DNA from: Pseudomonas sp. SLFW
GTDB taxonomy: Bacteria; Pseudomonadota; Gammaproteobacteria; Pseudomonadales; Pseudomonadaceae
NCBI RefSeq assembly: GCF_009905615.1
Contig: NZ_JAAAKW010000015.1
Span: 62,001-126,000 of the forward strand
Direction of reading: 5' to 3'
Length of the DNA: 64,000 nt
Below the pieces are notes generated by a model, which was not told the origin of the DNA, made no database searches, and was given only the letters and a program-made list of their open reading frames with translations. Each line of letters begins with the position of its first letter. The stretch's first letter is position 1. Made by a program: the position numbers and the translations under genes. Of the stretch, positions 16,419 through 24,155 are shown piece after piece.

Positions 16419-17180
16419 ATGCCTTTTCGTTACGCCATCAAGAACCTGCTCCTGCCGCCCGGCATCTTTCTGCTGCTCCTCTTATTCGCCTGGTGGTTGA
16501 GAACGGCTCGACCGCGTCTGGCACGAGCGCTGTTTGTGATCGGCTTCGGTGGACTGCTGTTGACCAGTCTCCCGGTGGTAGTGGAGTGGTCGGCCAAAGG
16601 CATCGAACGCATTCCGCCCCTGCAACAGGACCAGTGGGCAACCCTCGCCCAGCACGCCGACGCTATCGTGGTGCTCGGTTCCGGCCGTGAGCGCAACGAC
16701 CCCAGTTGGGGCAGTGACATCCCGACGGGAACGGCCCTTGAACGGATGCGGTATGCGGCGCGTTTGTCCAAGGCCTCTGGCCTGCCGATTTTGACCACGG
16801 GCGGGTTGCATTACGGCGAGCCGCCAAGTGAAGCGGCGATCATGGCCGATTCGTTGCGCGACGATTTTGGAGTGACCGTCCGCTGGCAAGAAGGCGAAAG
16901 TCGGACCACTTGGGAAAACGCGACGATGACGGCGGCCGTGTTGCAGCCCTTGGGGATCAAACGAGTGGTCGTGGTGACGCAGGCCTGGCACATGCCGCGT
17001 TCGGTCTGGAGCTTTGAAAAGGCCGGTTTTGCGGTCGTGCCCGCGCCTGTCGGCTTTTTGAGCACGGACAACGCCAGACCGTTTGCTGGCTGGCTGCCAG
17101 AGTCCAAAGCCGTGTGGCAGATGGGGCAGTTGATCAATGAAGCGGCGGGGTTGGTGGGGTATCGGGTGTTTTATCGGTGA
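16419..17180 (+). CDS. YdcF/ElyC family protein (DUF218), membrane-anchored
   Basis: A 253-residue protein with two N-terminal hydrophobic segments (about 9-26 and 36-56) and a DUF218 domain (about 80-240). Family motifs are visible: ADAIVVLGSG, ERMRYAARLSKASGLPILTTGG, SEAAIMADSL, ESRTTWENA, VTQAWHMPRS. Relatives include E. coli ElyC, which affects peptidoglycan and undecaprenyl-phosphate metabolism, and SanA/YdcF. The precise substrate is unknown. Its start codon follows directly on a strong hairpin (separate entry). Confidence 0.88.
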   Translation: MPFRYAIKNLLLPPGIFLLLLLFAWWLRTARPRLARALFVIGFGGLLLTSLPVVVEWSAKGIERIPPLQQDQWATLAQHADAIVVLGSGRERNDPSWGSDIPTGTALERMRYAARLSKASGLPILTTGGLHYGEPPSEAAIMADSLRDDFGVTVRWQEGESRTTWENATMTAAVLQPLGIKRVVVVTQAWHMPRSVWSFEKAGFAVVPAPVGFLSTDNARPFAGWLPESKAVWQMGQLINEAAGLVGYRVFYR

Positions 17181-17200
17181 TTTGGCGGGCTCTGCATTTC

Positions 17201-17294
17201 CCTGTGGGAGCGAATTCATTCGCGAGAGGCCGGTAAATCCAACATATCTCCATTGGATGTACCACCGCATCGCGAATGAATTCGCTCCCACAGG
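17201..17294. repeat. REPIN, family A
   Basis: Two near-perfect inverted copies of GTGGGAGCGAATTCATTCGC begin at 17205 and end at 17292. The spacer of about 44 bases contains the partly complementary ACATATCTCCATTGGATGT. It lies between the convergent YdcF-like gene and lnt. This is the best preserved family A copy. Confidence 0.9.
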
Positions 17295-17318
17295 GGGCGC
17301 GTTTCAGCAGATCCTGCA

Positions 17319-18839
17319 TCAAACCGTCTTGGAAATCCGGCTCGCCAGCAGCGCCCAGCCAATCAACAACACCGACAAAATGATCAGTGGCCACGAACGC
17401 CAGTGCAGGTACGGCGTCAGGTTGTGCATCGGCGTGACTTCGCCGTACATCACCGCCCGTTCGAACTGCGGCACGGTGGTGGTGATCTTGCCGAACGGGT
17501 CGATCAGTGCGCTTTTGCCATTGTTGGTGGCGCGGATCATCCAGCGACCGGCCTCCAGCGCGCGCATCTGCGCCATTTGCAAATGCTGCAGCGGACCGAT
17601 GGACGTGCCGAACCACGTGTCGTTGCTCACCGTCAGCAGCAGATCGCTCTGGGCGGAAAGGCTGGCTGCGAATTCGGGGTAGACGACCTCGTAACAAATG
17701 AACGGCGCGATCTGGTAACCCTTGGCTTGCAACAATGCCTGTTCGGCCGGGCCGCGTGCAAAGTCGGACATCGGCAGGTCGAAGAACGTGATCAGCCCGC
17801 GCAGCAGGTCTTGCAATGGCACGTACTCACCGAACGGCACCAGTTTCTGTTTCAGGTAGGTGCCGTCGCCTTCGCCGGTGACGGTGATGGCGTTGTAATA
17901 ACGGAATTCACCACGCCCGCCTTTCTGCCGCAGCGGCACGCCTGTGATCAGTGCTGAGTCCCGATCTGCAGCAAACTTGCCCATCATCGTCAGGTAGCCC
18001 TCGACGGACTCCTTGAGCACCGGCACAGCGGTTTCCGGCCAAACGATCAGGTCGGCTTTTTGGGACGTGAACGTCATGTCGCGGTAAAGGGCCAACTGAG
18101 CGTTCAGCGCAGCCGGGTCCCATTTCATGCTTTGTTCGACGTTCCCCTGCATCGCGGCAACTTTCAACGGCGCGCCTGAAGGTTCGGTCCAGGCATGGCT
18201 TTTCAGCGCCAGACCCACCACCCAAGGCGCCAGCAGCAGAGCGATGCCAGCAGCGAAGAAGCTTTTGCGTGCACGCAGTCGAGGCAGGTTGCACAGCAGG
18301 GCAGCGGTCAGCGCGAGGCTGAACGAAATCAGCCACATGCCCCCCAATGGCGCCAGACCTTTCAGCGGGCCATCGAGCTGGCTGTAACCGGAGTAAAGCC
18401 AAGGAAAGCCTGTGAGGAACCAGCCGCGAAACATTTCCTGACCGAACCACAGCGCAGCGAACGCCAGCGCATCGGCCAAAGGCGCTTCGTTGCGGCGAAT
18501 CCAGCGAGCCCAGAGCCAGGCGGGCAGGGCGAAGAAGAAGGCGACAGAAGCGCAGAACAGCACCATCAGGAACCCGGCAAGCCAGACCGGCGCTTCGCCG
18601 TACGTGTGAATGCTGACGTAGATCCAGCTGGTGCCGCCGCCAAACAGGCCAAACCCGTACGACCAGCCCCGCCACAACGCTTGGCGAGGTGTCAGTTCGC
18701 GCAACCCGAGGTAGAAAACCACCAGCGCGACAATCGCCAGCGGCCAGATATCGAACGGCGCCAGGGCCAGGGTGACGAGTGCGCCAGCCGCCACGGCCAG
18801 CAGGTTACCGGGCCAGCCGGGGCGGGTGATCCAGCGCAT
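17319..18839 (-). CDS. lnt: Apolipoprotein N-acyltransferase
   Basis: A 506-residue inner-membrane enzyme adding the third acyl chain to lipoproteins. About six to seven membrane segments occupy residues 8-210, then a periplasmic nitrilase-like domain. The catalytic triad is visible: Glu in VWPETAVPVL, Lys in KQKLVPFGEYVPLQ, Cys in PFICYEVVYPEF. A final membrane segment lies near 485-503. It ends the phoH-ybeY-corC-lnt operon, 30 bases after corC. Confidence 0.96.
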   Translation of the reverse strand: MRWITRPGWPGNLLAVAAGALVTLALAPFDIWPLAIVALVVFYLGLRELTPRQALWRGWSYGFGLFGGGTSWIYVSIHTYGEAPVWLAGFLMVLFCASVAFFFALPAWLWARWIRRNEAPLADALAFAALWFGQEMFRGWFLTGFPWLYSGYSQLDGPLKGLAPLGGMWLISFSLALTAALLCNLPRLRARKSFFAAGIALLLAPWVVGLALKSHAWTEPSGAPLKVAAMQGNVEQSMKWDPAALNAQLALYRDMTFTSQKADLIVWPETAVPVLKESVEGYLTMMGKFAADRDSALITGVPLRQKGGRGEFRYYNAITVTGEGDGTYLKQKLVPFGEYVPLQDLLRGLITFFDLPMSDFARGPAEQALLQAKGYQIAPFICYEVVYPEFAASLSAQSDLLLTVSNDTWFGTSIGPLQHLQMAQMRALEAGRWMIRATNNGKSALIDPFGKITTTVPQFERAVMYGEVTPMHNLTPYLHWRSWPLIILSVLLIGWALLASRISKTV

Positions 18840-18869
18840 TTACATTCCTTATGACAAACGGATACGACG

Positions 18870-19712
18870 TTACGAGCGCGAAATCGGACTCAGGCGCAGC
18901 AGGTGAATCCGGCGGCTGTCCGCATTCAGGATGCGGAAACGATACGCGCCGATTTCGGTGATTTCATTACGCTTTGGCAGGTGCCCGAACGCATTCATCA
19001 CCAGACCGCCGACCGTGTCGAATTCATCGTCAGAGAACTCGCTGTCGAAGAACTCGTTAAAGCTGTCGATGGGGGTGAGCGCCTTGACCAGGAAGTCGCC
19101 GCTGGGCAGCGGTTTGATGTAGCTGTCTTCCTCGACGTCGTGCTCGTCTTCGATGTCGCCGACGATCTGTTCCAGCACGTCTTCGATGGTCACCAGACCC
19201 GCCACGCCGCCGTATTCGTCGATGACGATGGCCATGTGGTTGTGGTTGGCGCGGAATTCACGCAGCAGCACGTTGAGACGCTTGGATTCCGGCACGAAGG
19301 TCGCCGGACGCAGCAGGCTCTTGATGTCGCCGACGTCGCCGTTTTCCTTGAGGATCAAGGGCAGCAGGTCTTTCGCCAGCAATACGCCGAGGACGTCGTC
19401 GTGGCTTTCGCCAATCACCGGGTAGCGAGAGTGGGCGGAATCGATCACTGCCGGGAGCAGCTCGCGAAGGCTCTGGCTGGCCTTGATGCTGACCATCTGA
19501 GAGCGCGGGACCATGATGTCCCGGACCTGGAGGTCAGCCACCTGAATGGCGCCTTCGGCGATGGCCAGCGCTTCGCTGTCCAGCAATTTGTTCTGATGGG
19601 CTTCGCGCAGCAGCTCTAACAGCTCCTGGCGGTTCTTCGGCTCATGGGCAAATGCCTGGGTCAGTTTGCCCAACCATGACTTTTGCCCGTTGCTCGATCG
19701 GTCTTCGCTCAT
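18870..19712 (-). CDS. corC: CorC/HlyC family CBS-domain protein (YbeX)
   Basis: A 280-residue protein with paired CBS domains (about 65-190, starting VADLQVRDIMVPRSQMVSI) and a C-terminal CorC_HlyC domain (about 205-280). It was named for cobalt/magnesium efflux with CorA; the operon also links YbeX to ribosome maturation with YbeY and PhoH. No membrane segment is present. It follows ybeY with a 5-base gap, so they are translationally close. Confidence 0.93.
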   Translation of the reverse strand: MSEDRSSNGQKSWLGKLTQAFAHEPKNRQELLELLREAHQNKLLDSEALAIAEGAIQVADLQVRDIMVPRSQMVSIKASQSLRELLPAVIDSAHSRYPVIGESHDDVLGVLLAKDLLPLILKENGDVGDIKSLLRPATFVPESKRLNVLLREFRANHNHMAIVIDEYGGVAGLVTIEDVLEQIVGDIEDEHDVEEDSYIKPLPSGDFLVKALTPIDSFNEFFDSEFSDDEFDTVGGLVMNAFGHLPKRNEITEIGAYRFRILNADSRRIHLLRLSPISRS

Positions 19713-19717
19713 AGCCC

Positions 19718-20218
19718 TTACTCGTGGTCCTTGCCTGGTGTTTCTGTAGGTGGTGTGTCGACGATTTCGTCGTCGGCGTAGGGATCGGGATAGCCCAACT
19801 CTGCAAGCAACTCCCGTTCCAGTGCTTCCATTTCTTCGGCTTCGTCATCGTCGATGTGATCGTAGCCCAACAAATGCAGACACCCATGAATGGTGAGGTG
19901 CGCCCAGTGTGCGTCCAGCGCCTTGCCCTGTTCGGCTGCCTCGCGGGTCACGACCGGCACGCAGATCACCAGGTCACCCAGCAACGGAATGTCGAGGAGT
20001 TCGTCAGGCACGTCCGCAGGAAAGGACAGCACGTTGGTGGCGTAGTCTTTGTGACGCCAGGTGTGGTTCAGTTCCCGGCCTTCAGACTCGTCGACCAGGC
20101 GAATGGTCATTTCCGAGTCGGCGACGCGCTGGCGCAAGCCCATCTCACACCAAAGGCGGAACTGGGCTTCGCTGGGGGCGCTGGCTTCACTCGCGACTTG
20201 CAGATCCAGCTCAAGCAT
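19718..20218 (-). CDS. ybeY: Endoribonuclease / rRNA maturation factor YbeY
   Basis: A 166-residue zinc-dependent RNase involved in 16S rRNA 3' maturation and ribosome quality control. The metal site H-x3-H-x5-H is intact in HLTIHGCLHLLGYDH. The start ATG at 20218 lies inside the end of phoH (8-base overlap). The C-terminus has an acidic tail (EELGYPDPYADDEIVDTPP) slightly longer than in E. coli. Confidence 0.95.
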   Translation of the reverse strand: MLELDLQVASEASAPSEAQFRLWCEMGLRQRVADSEMTIRLVDESEGRELNHTWRHKDYATNVLSFPADVPDELLDIPLLGDLVICVPVVTREAAEQGKALDAHWAHLTIHGCLHLLGYDHIDDDEAEEMEALERELLAELGYPDPYADDEIVDTPPTETPGKDHE

Positions 20219-21215
20219 CGCGGCGGTATTCCCGAGGGGCACTTTGCTCGTTGCGCTCCTCGAAGCGCTCGTAGGCTTCGACGATGCGTTGCACCAATGG
20301 ATGGCGCACCACGTCCTTGGGCTTGAAGTGAGTGAAACTGATGCCCGGCACGTCCTTGAGCACTTCGATGACATGATTCAGCCCGGATTTGGTGCCTTTC
20401 GGCAGGTCGATCTGGGTGATGTCACCGGTGATCACGGCGGTGGAGCCAAAGCCAATACGGGTCAGGAACATCTTCATCTGCTCGACGGTGGTGTTCTGAC
20501 TCTCGTCGAGAATGATGAAGCTGTTATTAAGGGTGCGTCCGCGCATGTAGGCCAGCGGTGCAACTTCGATCACTTGCTTTTCGATCAGCTTGGCGACGTA
20601 CTCGAAGCCCAGCATCTCGTAAAGCGCGTCGTAGAGCGGTCGCAGGTACGGGTCGATCTTCTGTGCCAGATCGCCGGGCAGGAAACCGAGCTTTTCGCCC
20701 GCTTCGACCGCCGGACGCACCAGCAGGATGCGGCGAATCTGCTCACGTTCCAACGCGTCGACGGCAGCCGCGACGGCGAGGTAGGTCTTGCCCGTACCGG
20801 CCGGGCCGATGCCGAAGTTGATGTCGTTGGCGAGAATTTCCTTCACGTACCGCTGCTGATTCAAGCCGCGTGGCCGAATCATGCCTTTCTTGGTCCGCAG
20901 GGCTACGCCGACTTCTGCAGCAGGGTGGTTGTCCAGCTCTTCGACGCCGGATTCCTGCAGGAACAGATGAACCATGTCCGGGGACAGCTCGGTACTTTTG
21001 GTTTCCCGATACAGTCGGCGTAACAGGTTTTCTGCCGAAGTGGTCTGTTTGCGCTCGCCGATCATCTCGAACTGGCCTCCGCGATTGCGGATTTCGATGT
21101 CCAGGCGCTGTTCGATCAGGCGCAAGTGCTCGTCGAATTGCCCGCACAGATTGGCGAAGCGGTGGGCCTCGATAGGTTCGAGGCTGAAACGATGTGGTTC
21201 GATAGGTGCGTTCAA
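20211..21215 (-). CDS. phoH: PhoH-like ATPase (YbeZ)
   Basis: A 334-residue P-loop protein. Walker A is GPAGTGKTYLA and Walker B is FIILDESQNTT; an N-terminal KH-like/RNA-binding part covers about 1-110. YbeZ works with YbeY in rRNA metabolism. No ATG or GTG lies near the conserved N-terminus; TTG at 21215 (MNAPIEPHRFSLEP) matches the usual start of Pseudomonas homologues, but its ribosome site is weak. First gene of the phoH-ybeY-corC-lnt operon. Confidence 0.93.
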   Translation of the reverse strand: MNAPIEPHRFSLEPIEAHRFANLCGQFDEHLRLIEQRLDIEIRNRGGQFEMIGERKQTTSAENLLRRLYRETKSTELSPDMVHLFLQESGVEELDNHPAAEVGVALRTKKGMIRPRGLNQQRYVKEILANDINFGIGPAGTGKTYLAVAAAVDALEREQIRRILLVRPAVEAGEKLGFLPGDLAQKIDPYLRPLYDALYEMLGFEYVAKLIEKQVIEVAPLAYMRGRTLNNSFIILDESQNTTVEQMKMFLTRIGFGSTAVITGDITQIDLPKGTKSGLNHVIEVLKDVPGISFTHFKPKDVVRHPLVQRIVEAYERFEERNEQSAPREYRRDA

Positions 21216-21328
21216 AGTGGTTTTTAGCCGCCCGACGGCAATAAAGGTGAAATGAAGGATAACCCCTGTGGGCAGTGTCCGAAAGGGCTCACTTACTAAT
21301 GGTTGAGTCGGCAGCCGCCATAACCTCG

Positions 21329-21415
21329 GTAGGAGTGAGCTTGCTCGCGATTGCCGGCTGTCAGACACGGGCATGGTGGCTGAAGAAACGCAATCGCGAG
21401 CAAGCTCACTCCTAC
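21329..21415. repeat. REPIN, family B (GTAGGAGTGAGCTTGCTCGC type)
   Basis: The unit GTAGGAGTGAGCTTGCTCGC begins at 21329 and its exact inverted copy ends at 21415, with a spacer of about 47 bases. It lies upstream of phoH and after the miaB end. A different palindrome (family E) follows only 20 bases later. Confidence 0.9.
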
Positions 21416-21435
21416 AGGGTTCGTGCGTCGGTTCT

Positions 21436-21501
21436 GTAGCAGTCCGGCTTGCCGGCGGTGGCGGATTCAAAATCGTCACCGCCGGCAAGCCGGGCTGCTA
21501 C
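21436..21501. repeat. Palindromic element, family E (GTAGCAGTCCGGCTTGCCGG type)
   Basis: A 66-base near-perfect palindrome: about 30 bases on each side pair, with only a short TTCAAAA centre. The outer ends GTAGCAG/CTGCTAC differ from families A-C, and there is no long spacer. It is a single long hairpin rather than a doublet with a spacer. It lies 40 bases after the miaB stop and could help end or protect the miaB message. Confidence 0.85.
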
Positions 21502-21540
21502 GGAAGGGTTCGATGCAGCGTTAGATGAGGGCGTCTGGCC

Positions 21541-22869
21541 TTACTGCAACAACGACCCCCGCAGCGAGTGCGGTTGCGCGCTGTCGATGTAGACGTCGGC
21601 GAATTGCCCGATCAGCTTGGGGTTGTCGCAGCGGAAGTTGACGATGCGGTTGTTCTCGGTGCGCCCTTGCAGTTCGCCGGGGTCTTTCTTCGAATAGTCG
21701 GTGACCAGAATGCGCTGGACAGTGCCCGCCATTTTGCGGCTGATCTCGAAGCCCTGACGGTTGATCAGGTCCTGCAACTGCTTGAGGCGCTCTTTCTTGG
21801 TTTCTTCCGAGGTGTCATCGGCCAGATCCGCTGCCGGGGTGCCAGGGCGCGAGCTGTAGACGAACGAGTAGGAGAAGTCCATGCCGACGTCTTCTACCAG
21901 CTTCATGGTCTGCAAATGATCTTTTTCGGTCTCGCCGGGAAAACCGACGATGAAGTCCGAGCTGATGCAGATGTCCGGCACCGCTGCACGCAGCTTGCGC
22001 AAACGGGATTTGTACTCAAGCACGGTGTGGTTGCGCTTCATCGCCGCCAGAATGCGGTCTGAACCCGACTGGACCGGCAAATGCAGATGTTTGACCAGCT
22101 CCGGCACGTCGGCGTGGGCCTGAATCAGGCTGTCGGAAAACTCCAGCGGATGCGACGTGGTGTAGCGAATGCGGTCGATGCCGTCGATGGCCGCTACCAC
22201 GCGGATCAGTTCGGCGAGGTCAGCCACGCGACCGTCGTGGGTCGTGCCGCGATAGCCGTTGACGTTCTGGCCGAGCAGCGTCACTTCACGCACGCCGTTT
22301 TCGGCGAGGTGGAAGACCTCGGTGATCACGTCATCGAAGGGCCGACTGACTTCTTCACCCCGCGTGTAAGGCACCACGCAGAACGTGCAGTATTTGCTGC
22401 AGCCTTCCATGACCGAGACATAAGCGCTCGGGCCATCGACGCGAGGCTCGGGCAAATGGTCGAATTTTTCGATTTCCGGAAACGACACATCCACCTGCGG
22501 CAAGCGGGTGATGCGTGCGGCGTCGATCATGTCCGGCAGGCGGTGCAGGGTCTGCGGGCCGAACACGACATCGACGTAGGGCGCCCGATCACGAATCGCC
22601 GCACCTTCCTGACTGGCGACGCAACCACCGACGGCGATCACCATCTCCGGGTTGGCAAGCTTCAGCTCGCGCCAGCGGCCAAGCTGGGAGTAGACGCGGT
22701 CCTGCGCCCGCTCGCGGATGGAGCAAGTGTTGAGCAGGATGACGTCGGCGTCTTCCGCGCGGGCGGTGACTTCCAGCGCTTGATGTTCGCCCAGCAGATC
22801 GACCATGCGCGAGCTGTCGTACTCGTTCATCTGGCAGCCGTGGGTTTCGATATAAAGCTTCTTGGCCAT
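21541..22869 (-). CDS. miaB: tRNA-2-methylthio-N6-dimethylallyladenosine synthase
   Basis: A 442-residue radical-SAM methylthiotransferase modifying A37 of tRNAs reading U-initial codons. The N-terminal UPF0004 domain has three cluster cysteines (GCQMNEYDS, NTCSIRE, GGCVASQEG); the radical-SAM motif is CSKYCTFC near residue 150; the C-terminal TRAM domain covers about 375-440. The length is standard. It is transcribed away from the DUF1820 gene from a shared 135-base region. Confidence 0.97.
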   Translation of the reverse strand: MAKKLYIETHGCQMNEYDSSRMVDLLGEHQALEVTARAEDADVILLNTCSIRERAQDRVYSQLGRWRELKLANPEMVIAVGGCVASQEGAAIRDRAPYVDVVFGPQTLHRLPDMIDAARITRLPQVDVSFPEIEKFDHLPEPRVDGPSAYVSVMEGCSKYCTFCVVPYTRGEEVSRPFDDVITEVFHLAENGVREVTLLGQNVNGYRGTTHDGRVADLAELIRVVAAIDGIDRIRYTTSHPLEFSDSLIQAHADVPELVKHLHLPVQSGSDRILAAMKRNHTVLEYKSRLRKLRAAVPDICISSDFIVGFPGETEKDHLQTMKLVEDVGMDFSYSFVYSSRPGTPAADLADDTSEETKKERLKQLQDLINRQGFEISRKMAGTVQRILVTDYSKKDPGELQGRTENNRIVNFRCDNPKLIGQFADVYIDSAQPHSLRGSLLQ

Positions 22870-22907
22870 GCGGGTTCGGATTCATCAGGTGATTCGAAGA
22901 ACCGCGC

Positions 22908-22965
22908 ATTATAGGGACCCTGGCCTCGGGTTCCTAGCGTTGCCTAACCAGCGGCATGCTATAGT
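22908..22965. promoter_or_regulatory. Divergent promoters for miaB and the DUF1820 gene
   Basis: On the - strand TATAAT (22913-22908) lies about 40 bases before the miaB start, with only a poor -35. On the + strand TG-C-TATAGT (22957-22965) is an extended -10 about 40 bases before the DUF1820 start. Both elements are near consensus, so this gap is one of the clearest promoter regions of the window. Confidence 0.5.
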
Positions 22966-23004
22966 TCGCGCCCTTTTCAAAACACCGATCATTGCCTGCC
23001 TGTT

Positions 23005-23331
23005 ATGACCAAACGCGAAGCTCCAATCTATAAGGTGATTTTTCTCAACCAGGGCCAGGTGTACGAGATGTACGCCAAGCAGATCTATCAAAGCGATCTG
23101 TGGGGGTTTCTTGAGGTTGAGGAATTCGTCTTCGGTGAGCGCACGACCGTGGTGGTAGACCCCAGCGAAGAGAAGTTGAAGCAGCAGTTCGACGGAGTGG
23201 TACGCAGCTTCGTGCCGATGCATTCGATCGTGCGTATCGATGAAGTCGAGCGGATGGGCACGGCGAAGATCAGTGAGGCGCGTCAGACTGGCAATGTCAT
23301 GCCGTTCCCAATGCCGATGCCGGACAAATAA
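23005..23331 (+). CDS. DUF1820 family protein
   Basis: A 108-residue conserved gamma-proteobacterial protein with KVIFLNQGQVYEMYAKQIYQSDLWGFLEVEEFVFGE, the signature of DUF1820. No signal peptide or membrane segment is seen. The function is unknown. The conserved location beside miaB, with near-consensus promoter elements, suggests a housekeeping role. The tail ends in a Pro/Met-rich stretch (MPFPMPMPDK). Confidence 0.88.
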   Translation: MTKREAPIYKVIFLNQGQVYEMYAKQIYQSDLWGFLEVEEFVFGERTTVVVDPSEEKLKQQFDGVVRSFVPMHSIVRIDEVERMGTAKISEARQTGNVMPFPMPMPDK

Positions 23332-23346
23332 GGTCCGGCGACTCGA

Positions 23347-23910
23347 TCAGGGTTTGCTGGTATCCGGGAAGGGCGCGAATGGCGAGCGCCCTTCGGCGGT
23401 TTGCAGCTCCAGAAGATACTTGCGGAAGATTTGCCCCAGCACTTGGGTCGCGACTTCCAGATCTTCCTTTTTCATTTGGCCCGAAACTTCGTCGGCCTGG
23501 TCGAGCGCATCTTCCGACCCGTTGACCGCCGCCATCTTCAGGACGATATAAGCCTGAATGTTATTGGCTTGCACACCCTCACCACGGAAGAACATCAGGC
23601 CCAACTGATACTGCGCCTGCGCATGGCCCTGCAATGAGGCCTGTTCGAAGTAGTTGAGTGCCTGAGTGAGGTCGCGCGGCGTGTTCTTGCCGTCGTAATA
23701 GAACTGTCCCAACTCGTATTGCGCCTGCGCATCCCCGCCTTTGGCCGCCTGCTGACACGCCGACAAGGCGGCTGGCAGGTTGTCTGGCTGGGTATTCAGG
23801 GTGCAGCGACCCACCGCTGGTATTAACAACGAGTTGCCACCTGCATTCGCCAGCAGGGGATGAAGAAGCAACAGGCAGCCCAATGCAAGGGTGCGGCCGG
23901 TGCGATTCAT
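23347..23910 (-). CDS. Exported Sel1-repeat (TPR-like) protein
   Basis: A 187-residue protein with a signal peptide (residues 1-23, ending LANA). Two to three Sel1-like repeats are seen (AQYELGQFYYDGKNTPRDLTQALNYFEQA; AQYQLGLMFFRGEGVQANNIQAYIVLKMAAVNG). Such repeats form alpha-helical scaffolds for protein contacts; the partner is unknown. It converges with the DUF1820 gene, ending 16 bases from it. The first Cys after the signal (GRCTLN) is too far in for a lipobox. Confidence 0.82.
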   Translation of the reverse strand: MNRTGRTLALGCLLLLHPLLANAGGNSLLIPAVGRCTLNTQPDNLPAALSACQQAAKGGDAQAQYELGQFYYDGKNTPRDLTQALNYFEQASLQGHAQAQYQLGLMFFRGEGVQANNIQAYIVLKMAAVNGSEDALDQADEVSGQMKKEDLEVATQVLGQIFRKYLLELQTAEGRSPFAPFPDTSKP

Positions 23911-24118
23911 GGAAGTCGACTTACCTCTGAAAAAGGTGCGGGCATGCCCGTCCAGCTAAACGTGCTGGCTGCGCATTATGAAATAAGCGGGGCCTACCTT
24001 ACAAAGTCTTTACTGATTTTCTGCTGCACGGGCTTGATTCGCCTGTATTCAGGGGGCTCGAAGCGCCGCATACAACTAACGTTTAAACAAAATAGCCGAA
24101 TAACACCGTCAATCAACC

Positions 24119-24144
24119 GTGGGAGCGGGCAAGCGCGCTCCCAC
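24119..24144. repeat. Solitary REP-like hairpin after hemL
   Basis: GTGGGAGCG pairs with CGCTCCCAC around a loop of eight bases. It shares the GTGGGAGCG end of family A but is a single unit. It lies 12 bases after the hemL stop on the - strand and may stabilise the hemL message 3' end. Confidence 0.65.
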
Positions 24145-24155
24145 AGGATGTCGTG

